Program-made: the position numbers and the translations under genes
Assembly: GCA_033239525.1 (NCBI GenBank)
Contig: BSYO01000036.1
Location: 6,160,126-6,224,125, forward strand
Direction of reading: 5' to 3'
DNA length: 64,000 nucleotides
Source: Nepenthes gracilis
Taxonomy: Eukaryota > Streptophyta > Magnoliopsida > Caryophyllales > Nepenthaceae
In this document: positions 10,977 to 22,500 of the stretch, piece after piece
Numbering within the stretch: position 1 is the first letter of the stretch
How the letters are laid out: each line of letters begins with the position of its first letter
Notes under the pieces: model-generated
What the model saw: the letters and a program-made list of their open reading frames with translations, nothing else
What the model was told of the DNA's origin: nothing
Database searches by the model: none

Positions 10977-11606
10977 CAAGGCCGAGCTCTGGTGAGTGTG
11001 TTTGAACGAGTGTGCTTGATTGAGGAGCGACTTAAAAATAGAGGACCGAGTTCAAACAAGTGCGTTCGATTTGAGAGCGGCTTTGAAATTAAGGATTAAG
11101 CTCTAATGAGTTGACTCGATTGAGGAGCAGTTTTGAGATAGAGGATTGAATTCCGACGAATGGGGTCGGTTGGAGAGCAGTTTAGAGATGGATGATTGAG
11201 TTCCAACGAGTGCACTCAGTTGAGAGCAGTTTTAAGATTGAAGATTGAGTTCCGATGAGTGCGGTTGGCTGGGAAGCGGTTGGTTGGGAAGCGGTTTAGA
11301 GATGGATGATTGAACTCTGACGAATGCATTTAGCTGGGAGCATCCTTAAGATGAAGGATTGAACTCCAACGAGTGTGCTCGATTGGGGAGTGGTTTTACG
11401 ATGAATGATTAAATTTCGACGAGTACGCTCGGTTAGGAGCGATTTAGAGATGAAGGATTAAGCTTTGACGAGTGCACTTGACTCGAGAGCGGCTTTAAGA
11501 TGATGAGTGAACTCTGATGAGTGTGCTCAACTAGGATACGGTTTAAAGACGGATAATTAAGTTCTGACGAGCACGCTGACTTAGAGAGCGGTTTAGAGAT
11601 GTACCA
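10977..11606. repeat. Degenerate ~50-bp minisatellite, about 12 units
   Basis: Successive units follow the pattern GATTGAGTTCCGACGAGTGC, then GCTCGGTTGGAGAGCGGTTT, then AGAGATG. Unit length stays near 49-50 bp while bases drift by 20-30 percent as judged by eye. One unit (about 11240-11300) contains an internal duplication of GGTTGGGAAGC. A related but shorter array lies at about 62820-62965. No coding frame persists across units. Confidence 0.8.
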
Positions 11607-13305
11607 TGGCTAAAAGTTGGCTCAAAGGAAAGGGTGCCTTCTTAGAAGTGTGGCTTTAGGATCCAAAGTCACATTTGTTGGTCGCCTCCTCCTTTCTTTC
11701 TCCTTCCCTCTTTTCTTGCAGAGGAAGGGAGGTATTTGAAAGAGAGAGAGTTAGATTGTGGTTGTTAAGAGTGTTGTTGGAATTTCGATGAATAGTCAAC
11801 AGTACAACTCTGTGGTGCTAGCCTACTATAGGTGCCAAGGCTCGCAGTCCTTTGATGGACTATAATGAGCCAGACAATTAGGGCCGCAGGTGTTTGATGA
11901 GTTAGAGCTACTGAGACATTATTAGGCTGTGTCCAATAGGTGACTTCAAAAGCCTACATCTCGTCAGGTGGATCTGTGTCATGTAGTTTGGGCTTTGGGT
12001 CTCGAGAAACTTTTCCTGGATTGCGATTTCTGAGGTGCTCTTCCGCTACATGTCTGATTTTGGGTCGGCTCATGGCTTACCAGACCCATCAAATGTCGAT
12101 AAATTTAGGTGTACATATATTAATTTTACTTTTTTTTATATGATTTAATCAGATATTACTATCTATTTATATTAATAAATTCATATTATAATAACAACAA
12201 CAACAATAATAATAATAATAATAATAATAATAATTGATATATCGTGAATTTGAGTTTTGAATGGACTCGGGTTCAACTGCTCTTTGGGTTTGTGCTGAAG
12301 TTGGCTCCAGTTTCTATCCTGTGTGGCTTGTATCATACACACCATAACAAAGGATAAGAAGTTATAGAAAAATGATATGATACACTCCCCGATTTATATT
12401 TCAATACTCAAATCAGTACTATTCCTTCCAAGATGAACAAGGTAAAAACAGAGTATGTAATAGTTAAAGTTGAGAAGGAAATTTTTGAGTCTAGTTCAGA
12501 GGTACACTTGGTTGTGGGGTAGCTTTCAATCGTAGTGCGCTCATGGGAGTGGCCTTTTCAGGCCATTGGGTTCGCTGGGATTGAGTAGTGAGAAAGAGAA
12601 TAGCGACTGATTGTGTTGAAGGATGGATTACTTACACTAGTTCAAATACCGAAGAGAGCATGCTTTTGGAGTGTGTCATTAAGGCTTTTTATAGCCGTCG
12701 AACCTCACCACTTTCCTTAGACAGTATAATAGGCTGCCAACTGTTTGAAGGGATTCTTTTTATCCATTGAGAGGATGCATACACCATTTATGGCTGCAAC
12801 AGTCGGGGGAGGATTCTTTTCTCCACGGAAATGTTGTATGTCGTGAATGTTGAAACTTTAATTGTGAGTCGTATATTGATTTGGTGGCTTTTTTTTTGGG
12901 ATGTGCACTAATTTGGGGGTTTCATTTTAGAGGAGGTTGTATTTTGGGGAGATTCTTAATATCGCGGCAAATTAAGACAAATGACCTTTACATGTGAGAA
13001 GGAACTCGTGAGCCGTTCTTGGCTTGGGCCACTTCTGATTTGGGCCATACCCGGTTGCTCGGAGACCTTCTCCGGTTAATTGAGGCGTTGATCATCTTTG
13101 GATCAGTGGGCTGTGATTCCTCTGGGTTGGTTGCCTCCTTGGGCCGACCTACTTCTGCTATCTCATCAGTAATAAGTGGTCTATCAATAATAATAGATGA
13201 ATAAGATTTTGTATCTTAAATGATAAATAGAAAATGGTCGCGTTACATTGCTGCTATTTCTTTGTTGTGAAAGTCAGAAATTTCAATTTCGCATAACCAT
13301 TAATT

Positions 13306-13337
<32 letters not shown>

Positions 13338-13560
13338 AGAAACGAGGCCCAGCGTCGCAAGGTCTACCCGTGCCTGGCTCCACCCGGTCTGACCAAGCCG
13401 CATCCTAACCGTACTGGGCAGCGATCCAAGCTGTGTTTCTGCAGTCCGCAGCAATACAAACGTTGAAATTCCCGCTTTAACTTTGAACGATTTTCAAATT
13501 CACAGTACTGACTTACGAGCACCAAAATCAAGTCGGAACCTTTCTCCTCTTCCTCTCCAT
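11607..13560. other. Intergenic DNA upstream of CAP-D2
   Basis: No coding gene is recognised. The stretch includes an (AAC)n/(AAT)n microsatellite at about 12189-12235 and a long A run at about 13312-13338. The segment 11640-12110 is of moderate GC and may belong to the same repeat element as the minisatellite. Confidence 0.5.
13468..13475 (+). promoter_or_regulatory. E2F-like site upstream of CAP-D2
   Basis: ATTCCCGC lies 99 bp before the CAP-D2 ATG and is one base from the plant E2F consensus TTTSSCGC. Condensin genes are expressed in dividing cells, so a cell-cycle element is plausible. One short near-match can arise by chance. Confidence 0.3.
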
Positions 13561-13573
13561 TATTCTCGCTGTG

Positions 13574-16500
13574 ATGGCTCCGACATTCGTCTTCCCGCAA
13601 AACCTCCAGGCTTTGGAAGCAGACGACGAGGTTAATCGTCTTTTCGCTACAAACCCCATTGACATCACCTCTATCCGTACTGCCGAACAAGAAGAATTTG
13701 TGAAAGGTCAGTTTACATTTCTGGGGAAAAACCCCTAGAAACCCTAATTCCAGTCTTATATCATGCTACTTAGAATTTCCCAGCGCTACGCAGCCTAATT
13801 TTAGACTGACTGTACAAATTTGAAGAACGTTCTTTTTCTTAAAAAAATGCACGAATCATTTTTAGCCGGCTTATTTATTTAATTTCAGGTGTATCGCTCG
13901 ATCTTTCTGATAAGGAGCTATTTTGCATTGAGGAACAAGACGTGTTTGATCGTGTGTACTCGTTGGTTAAGGGTTTCTCTAGTCTAATGCCACCTTGTAA
14001 GTTCAATATAGTGGAATGCCTTCGGTCTAATTTCAGCGTTCTTCTTCCCAATGTCGACTTGCTCTCCCGGGCCTCATACTCCCATGGTGACGATGATGGG
14101 GACAGCTCTCCAGCACTTGACCGCGTTGCTTCGCATCGCAATGCTTTGAAAATCTACACGTTTTTTCTTCTGCATATTGTTCTTACCGAGGAGTCAAATA
14201 CTGGTGCTAAAAGCACCTCGAAAGTAAGATTTCTGGGCCCCTCACCTCCCCCCTTTTGTTTTGTGATGCAAAAGATATTTTGTTCCTTTGTAATTGCATG
14301 GTGTTACTACATAGAAAAAAAGAAAAAAAAAGATGAAGAAGTGTGAGCTACAATGTTTTTATTTGCTTATTTAGCTTGTGAGGAAGATATTAAGTTTTGG
14401 GCCATTCCCTTGTGGGTACTACAACAAATGGATATGCCATTTGAAGGTTGTGTGAGGCTCGTGCAAAGTTTGGCCAAGTGTTGATCGACAGTTAGCTGAG
14501 CGACAATGGTCACCGGAGGTTGCACGAGATTTGTACAAAGGTCGTTCGAGTATCGATTGGAGGTCAACTAAGTAGCAATGGCTACTGGTGGTTGCGCAAG
14601 GTTCGTGCAAATGTCAGCGAAGCATCGATTGAAGGTCAGCTGAGCAAAAAGTGTCACGGGAGGTCCTGCAAGATTTTTGGGAGGAGTAGTCAAGTGAAAA
14701 ACATTTTTAGTATACGAGCAATATTTGCGCCTGGTAGGTGCATGGCAGATGGCTAAGTGACAATTTCAGTGGAACTAGTGCTTGAAGGACATGTGCATGG
14801 ATTGCCAAGAGAAGGATTATGCTTGTTGTATATGAGGAGCTCACGTGTGCCAAGACTACTATAAAGTTGTGCCTGATGTAATTTTGGGGTTAGCAGAAGT
14901 AGAAGCAGAAGTTGTGTGAGTAACTTAACAGCTTTGAGAGCAATCTTAGCACAAGAAACACTGCACAAGAGAGAGAAGGGAGAAAGAGAGGAGAGGAAGA
15001 TGTTTATATTTGGTTGAGATCTAACTCAAGTTTTGCTTTTTGCCAAGGTTGGATATGTTATTTTAGTATATTTTTAGGATGTATTATCGTTTGGTTATTT
15101 TTATTCTCATAGTATTTTTTTGTGGGTTGTTGGGTGTATTGGGGGTTACATTTTACCCTTCTTCACTTGGTTTATAGTAAAGTGCTCTCAGAGAAATTAC
15201 TTTGCAACCGGTATCATTTTTGTAGTGGAGTTATTTTTGGAGTTTGTCATATATTTTTTCCCTTGGTTTGGAAATATTTTCATGTTAAAAATTGTTATAC
15301 AATGTCATATTCCTTATGTTCAAGTGTTTGGTGGTTAATATTTGATAGGGGGCTTGGGTTTATTTTGTTGTAAGCGTTGTGCGTGTTTTGGCTGAATTCC
15401 AATAGAAGAATCTCTCAAGCCTGCCTCTCTCAATTAATTCAATGTTTCTAGTATCTTCCATAATTATGAACATTTGTGCATATACAACCATGAGGATCAA
15501 ATTTTATTTTAATTTAGCGACTTGCTTATATTGTTGATATTTTTGAATTACTTTTGTCTATGGGTTTAGGTGGCTACTGGTGTTCGAAAGAGGATGCCAA
15601 TTAATGCATGGAATTGGGAAGCTCAACGAAGTCGAATTCTAAACTTGATTGCCAATTCACTAGAGATCAACTTATCGTTGCTCTTTGGGTCCCCTGATCC
15701 AGATGAAAATTACCTGTCTTTTATTGTGAAGTAAGTGTAGTTATTTCATATTTGTTATAGAGGATTTTATGCATTGGTATCCCACTTTGGCACCCTTCTG
15801 TAATAATTTTTTGCTATTTTTTATTTTTTTTTTGTTTATAGGAATACATTCTATTTGTTCGAGAATGCTTTTTTGTTAAAAGATTCTGATACAAAAGATG
15901 CCCTATGTCGCATAATTGGGACCTGTGCTACAAAGTACCATTATTTGGCACAGTCATGCGCTTCAATTCTTCATTTATTGCACAAGTACGACTTTGTTGT
16001 CATTCCCATGGCTGATGCAATGTCCAGTGCAGAGAAGAAATACGCTGACGGAAGCTTGGCTATGGCACTTATAAGAGAAATTGGAAGGACAAATCCAAAG
16101 GATTTTGTCAAGGACACTATTGGTGCTGAAAATATAGGGCGCTTTCTTGTTGAGCTTGCTGATCGGCTACCAAAGTTGGTCTCAACCAATGTTGGTATTT
16201 TGATACCGCATTTTGGTGGAGAATCATACAAGATCCGGAACGCCCTAGTTGGGGTTTTGGGGAAATTGGTTTTAAAGGCATTTAAAGATGCAGAAGGTGA
16301 AGTGAGTTCTAAATCAGTTCGTCTCCGAACTAAGCAGGCAATGTTAGAAATCTTGCTAGAACGTTGTCGAGATGTTTCAGCTTATACAAGGAGCCGGGTT
16401 CTTCAGGTTTGGAGTGAATTATGCAAAGAACATTCTGTTTCAATTGGTATGTGGAATGAGGTGGCAGCAGTTGCTGCTGGGAGGTTGGAAGACAGAAGTG

Positions 16501-19500
16501 CTATGGTTCGAAAATATGCTTTAAACCTGTTAATCATGATGCTGGAGCATAATCCATTTGGGCCTCAACTCCGAATATCTTCATTTGAAACGACATTGGA
16601 TAAGTATACTAAGAAGTTGAATGAGCTTCAGCCAGAGGATCATAGAGACAGCAATTTACATGGAACACTGTCTGATGATGACACTTGCAATGGGGACGGT
16701 GAGATTGATCATGTAAATCCTGAAGCAGTTGCTGAGGAGAAGCCAGATAGTTCAATTGATAATTGTCTGACCCAGGTTGAACAGGAGGTTGTTCATAAAG
16801 ACAGTTCTATTCCAGATGTTGGAAATTTAGAGCAAACCAGGGCTTTGGTTGCTTCTCTTAAAGCTGGATTGAGGTTTTCCAAGTGCATATCGGCCACTAT
16901 GCCAACACTTGTTCAACTAATGGCTTCATCTTCTGCCACAGATGTGGAGTACACGATACTTCTGCTTATGAGATGCCGACAGTTTCAAGTTGATGGCTCA
17001 GAAGCCTGCCTCTGCAAAATGTTTCCTTTGGTAATTATTCTTCTGTTCTTGCATATTAGATATGACACAACTCATGTTCCAAGACAGTATTGATTGCCCT
17101 CAATTTCATTACTTGGTCAGTTAGGGAGTTTGGATGCTCTCTCTCTTCCCCCCCCTCCCCACTCTGTGTGTTGGGCGGGGGGTGAGTTTGGATGGAAGAT
17201 TAAGGGTCATGTCTACACAAAAATAAATAAAGTTGGACCCCTTGATAGGTATTTATTGTGAACTTTTTTTTTATCTTGGATGCTTATTAATAGTTTTTGT
17301 TCTTTTACAGGCGTTTTCTCAGGACAAGTCCATATATGAGGCTGTGGAAAATGCTTTTATTACAATATATATAACAAAGAACTCCTTAGAAACAGCTAAA
17401 AATCTTTTGAATCTTGCGATAGATTCAAATATTGGAGATCTTGCAGCTTTGGAATTCATAATTGGTGTGTTAGTGTCGAAAGATGACATAACTGCTGGAA
17501 TGGTATGTTATCCTTTTTTGTGTTAAATATACTGTTTCAATTATTGGTTAGGTACATTTTTATTGGTGTTATGTGCATCATAATATTGGGCTAAATCTAA
17601 ATCAAAATAATGGAGTACATACTGCACACATGTGCTTCATCACAGATTGGACTAACCATAAAGTATTGTTCATAAATTGACTCCTGGGAGACTGCAAATT
17701 GATATGTTCATTAATAATGCACCAATGAATTCTAGTTTTTTTTTTTTTTTTTGGTTGCTAGGTAGGGGATGCAGTGCTTTTTACTGTCTCGATATACAGT
17801 TTATCTGTGGAGTCAATGAATGATGATGTTTTGCCGGTGGTGCATGCATATATTTTTCAATTTTTGTCTTTCACATAAGACCTTATTCTCACAAAACATC
17901 ATTAATTTGTTGTCGCCATGTCCAATGGTATGTGGGATGTTTTATGTTCATAAGGGAAGCTCAGAGTAGTGGGATATAGTACTGGTATTGTCCTGTGGAG
18001 TTAGAACAGTGGCATCAGTCTTGCCACAAGGTTTTATTGGAGAGGGAAATTAGTCAATTTTCCTGCATATGCAGAACGGCAATGAATGTTAACTTGCTGT
18101 ATTGCCCATTGCAGACCAAATTTGCCTTTTGTTAAAACTGAGTTGTATTTTGTATTACCTACTATGAATTTGTTTCCAACGAATTCATTAACGTCATAAC
18201 TTGGTGTTTGTTTCCTAGAATGGAACATATATTTTTCTAGAAATAAGACAGTAATAGAAAAAGGTAGGATTTGTTGAAGTAAGGTGAGTAAATATTACAT
18301 TGTTCAATTTGTGTGAGGAATAACTATTAAATTTAAGAATAACTATTATATCACGTTTAGTTGTTAGAATAGAATAAGATACAAATAAAATAACTATTTT
18401 TAGGGAATGAAATAAGATAGGAATATGGTTGAGAATTAATATTCTTATGTTTGGTTAATCATTTGGAATAATTATAATTAAGTTGAGAATTAATCTTTTT
18501 GTATTTAGTATGTAGTAATAGTAAGAGAAATAATATATGAATTTGTCAAAATGACTTTTTTATTATTATTTAAAAAAAGATATTGTACCATTATTTCACA
18601 ATATCTCCATAAACCATTTTTGTTGACCATCACTATTCTACACGGAACAAGACTTATAATCAGGTTTGGGATAATATAACTTGCTAAAACTATAAATTAT
18701 TTAAATAATATTACTTCATCATCAATTTTCTGTATCTAAAAAATTCAACCCTATGAAATAATTTTTCACAGAATAATGATGTGGACTATCGGAATAACAT
18801 TATGCTATGACTGCACAATTGATACAAAAAAATATTACACACACAATTATGATAGAAAATTAAAATTTTATTCCAAAAATATTGCTTGATAAGCATGTCA
18901 ACAACTTTGATACTAAACAAACTTTATCAACATGTCAATGTGCCAAAAATATTGTTTTTCTAACCAATATAATCATGACTATATATAATTTATTTTATTG
19001 TAAATATTACTTGATGTAATCTAATCGTTGGTTATGTGGATGATTGAACAATCCGATCATAAGTTTTGGATCAAGTATGCATTTGGTATAAGTTGTATTT
19101 CTTTTATTTGTGGATAATTCCTAAATTTTAGCCAACAAAGCATATAGTTGTTCCGTCCTTTGTTAAATCAGTTTGTTAGTTCCTAAGCTCTTACTCAACA
19201 AGTCACCAACTTTATTTATGTTTGTGCTCAATACATCGGCAACTTGAAGAATACACTCTGATAATATTTTCACATCTACAATATTCTTCCCTTTCTTTCC
19301 CTTAGATGAGCTCCTCATAACTGAAGTTGTAATAAGTGGTTCACTTTAAGTAAATGATTCATCACTACCTTGTAAGCTATCATTCTTCATTTCTAGAGAA
19401 TTATTCATGTTGAACTGCTCATTCTCTGGTTCATCTTTTTAAAGCTCCACAATAATATCCTCAGCAGCCTGCGCAATCGCTCTTGTTGCATGATCTTTCA

Positions 19501-22500
19501 CATAAATCATCGACAAATTTTCAAAATATGAAAATATATTCTTTCGTCAAATAGTAGCTCCCTTGTGGCTCTATATAAAAAAAATAGGTATTAGGTTGTA
19601 TTGTAGACAAAGTATAAATAACATGATTAGTAGACGAACTTTAAAACATATTGATATGTAGGCATTCTGTACGTATTGTTTTGCAATAACCATCTTTCGT
19701 GCATCATCTTATCCAAATGCGGAAGTGTTTGTGCCCCTTATTGTGTCATACATGATACTCTAATCCCTTTTTAATATATTTATTCTATATGCAATATGTG
19801 GAGTTGTCTTCAAACCCAAAGTAGATATTTTTTGTCTTGAAATCTTTTCTAGTTCATGTATATATCCCGATTTAAATCCATTATTAGCATTGTGTGTGCA
19901 ATTGTATACAACTCAACCATGTTAGTAACTATAGCATCATCTTTATAAAGCTTCTATCTTCTTTTAGTAACCTTATTAGCTTGTGTCATGCTTTTCTAGA
20001 TTATATGATACAAGTAAACAACTATCTATCAAAACATTGCATAAAACATGAATTATAGGTGACATATCATAATTATGTAAAATCAAGAGCATAAATGAGT
20101 ACACATCGTCAACAAGGATTGCACTCAAAATTGTATCCGGTCAAAATTGTACTCAAAATAAGCCAACAATAATATATTCAATGAGTGTACATAAATGACA
20201 CTAATAAATGGCACTACTCAAACAGAATTCTCAAAATATAGTATTATTCAATGATATCCCATTTCTTTGAACATTGCATTCACCAAGTTATCTCTTAATT
20301 CACTCTAACTATTAGTGGGATCAAGCTATGTTATCATGTTCGTATCTTTGTCAATTGAATCCTCATGATACATGTTATTTTATTCATCCTCAATACAACC
20401 ATAAGTCATTTCATTGCTAATAAAATTGTGTAGCAAACAAATAATAATAATTTGATTGTGTATTTTGACAGGATAAAATGATGGACTTTTAAGGATCCTC
20501 CATCGCATTGTTAGCAATCCAAAACACCTCTTAATAACATTACGAGCAGCAGCATATTTGATATTGAAAAATTTCTTGGCTGGTGGCCTTGATGCCATTT
20601 ATTTAAGTGGTATCTCTGGTCCCTAAACGATGCAAGAAATCCATTACAATTTATATATCTCGTATCAACTAAGTAGTAAGTATCTATATAAAATAGTTCT
20701 ATATCACCACACAAGAAAATATCCTAGGTAAAACATTACATTTCTTTCGATGATTTGAAATCGTAGAATTGGGAACTTTCAATCCATGGCTTCTACTTTA
20801 GTGCTTCTCCTAGAATTCTAGAATATACTGCAAGTTCTTCCCAACTAGGTAGCACATATACAAATTGTATTACATGTGTACGTACCTTTAATACGTTTGT
20901 GGTTATATCTCTCTTGTGAGTTTGATATCTAGTTTTGTTTGTAGTAGGTGCCTTAATTTTTATGTATGTCTTATCTAAAGTGCCTAGACAATTCTACAAA
21001 TATACATCAAATCGAGTGAGTTATCTAATATATTTATTATGTAGATTTAACCATAAATATATAAAATTATTATTATACCAGAAACCACTTCCATCATTCA
21101 TCTATAAAGTTCTCAATGATGTGTTCTAACCATGTAAACAAGTGCACTTGTAGACGTGTTATTACAACTAATACAATATTAAATATTCTACTCATGTTTT
21201 TATCCGACCTCTTAAAATTATGTGTAATCACGTTATTTTTTGACATGATGTGCAAGAATATGTAAGAATATTATCACTTGTTGATTAACATGCATGTGTT
21301 TCAATGGATGAAATTCCCCAATATTTTTTAACATCTCACACAATTTGAAGGATATGGCCATTAATAAGCATGTGTTGCAATGGATGAAATCCCCCAATAT
21401 TTTCTAACACCGCGCACAATTTGAAGATTTTGGGTCTGCTCATTCTTAACTTATTAATGCAAGTGGCGTCACTACAATGTATGATCTATTAATGTATTCT
21501 TTTTTTTTTTAATAAAATTCAAGTCTGTAAGGCATTGTAATTGTAGGCCTATGGTGTTTAATATTTGAAATTGCACTTAACATACATAAAAATCACCTAA
21601 TAGTATGACGAATGTTAGTCCATGCAATTAGCATGACTTCTATCTTCTTTTTCTTCTTATTAGATAAGTTGAAGGGTAATTGATCCATTAACTGTAAGGA
21701 CAAATTGCAACGTATGCAAATATAGGAATAAAAAGTTAGTCCAATTTTCTCCAATACAAGACAGATCACCAAAAAAGAAATTGTATTTTCCAATCAACTA
21801 TAGTTCATTTATTACTAAAGTTTAAGTAGGTTGAACATTCTTCAAAGCATGCCAATAATTTGGATATCACACCACTATTATAGCAAATTTAACAATATAA
21901 TTACGTTACAATGTTTATGATTGAGATTATGCAGGGAATAACTTGTCAATATACTACTATATCATCTACTAATGACTAGCAGACAGTCATGCTGAATAAT
22001 GACTATCAATGGATACCCTTTAGTTGGTAATTAACCACATGGATTCCCAAAAAGCCTGCATCAAGAAATAAGATGGTATAAATATGAATTTGATCATACT
22101 AAAGTTCATTTGACCTAATGAGAAGAAATAAAGCTCTTTTATGGCATAGAAATGTGAGCTGAATGCATGGGATCTGAATAAAGAATCTGTCGAAATTTCA
22201 TGAGATCAGATAAGGTGGAAATGGCATACTAAATCGGGTTGCTTCTAGATTAGTCGTATTTACAATAACAATTGCTAGCAATGTAATGTGGTGGACATTT
22301 TGGGAAAGAGCATTATTCCACAACATTCTTTTATTATCAGGTTAGTTGCTGAAAATACTTACCAAGGTAAAGCCATTGGCAAGAGAAGTCATTAACGGTA
22401 ATAGCCCAAAATATTTTTCATAAGAAGTGGCCTAATTAGATACGCAGGTTCGAAGCCTTGTGTCATTGCAAATAAATGACAATATTGGGCAATTCAAAAA

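Noticed and set aside
13875..14141. 88-codon minus-strand ORF
   Set aside because: Shadow of CAP-D2 exon 2 on the opposite strand.
22448..22465. GGTTCGAAGCC, a tRNA T-arm-like word
   Set aside because: No acceptor stem, D-arm or anticodon arm could be assembled around it, so not a tRNA; possibly a SINE box B but without a box A at the right spacing.
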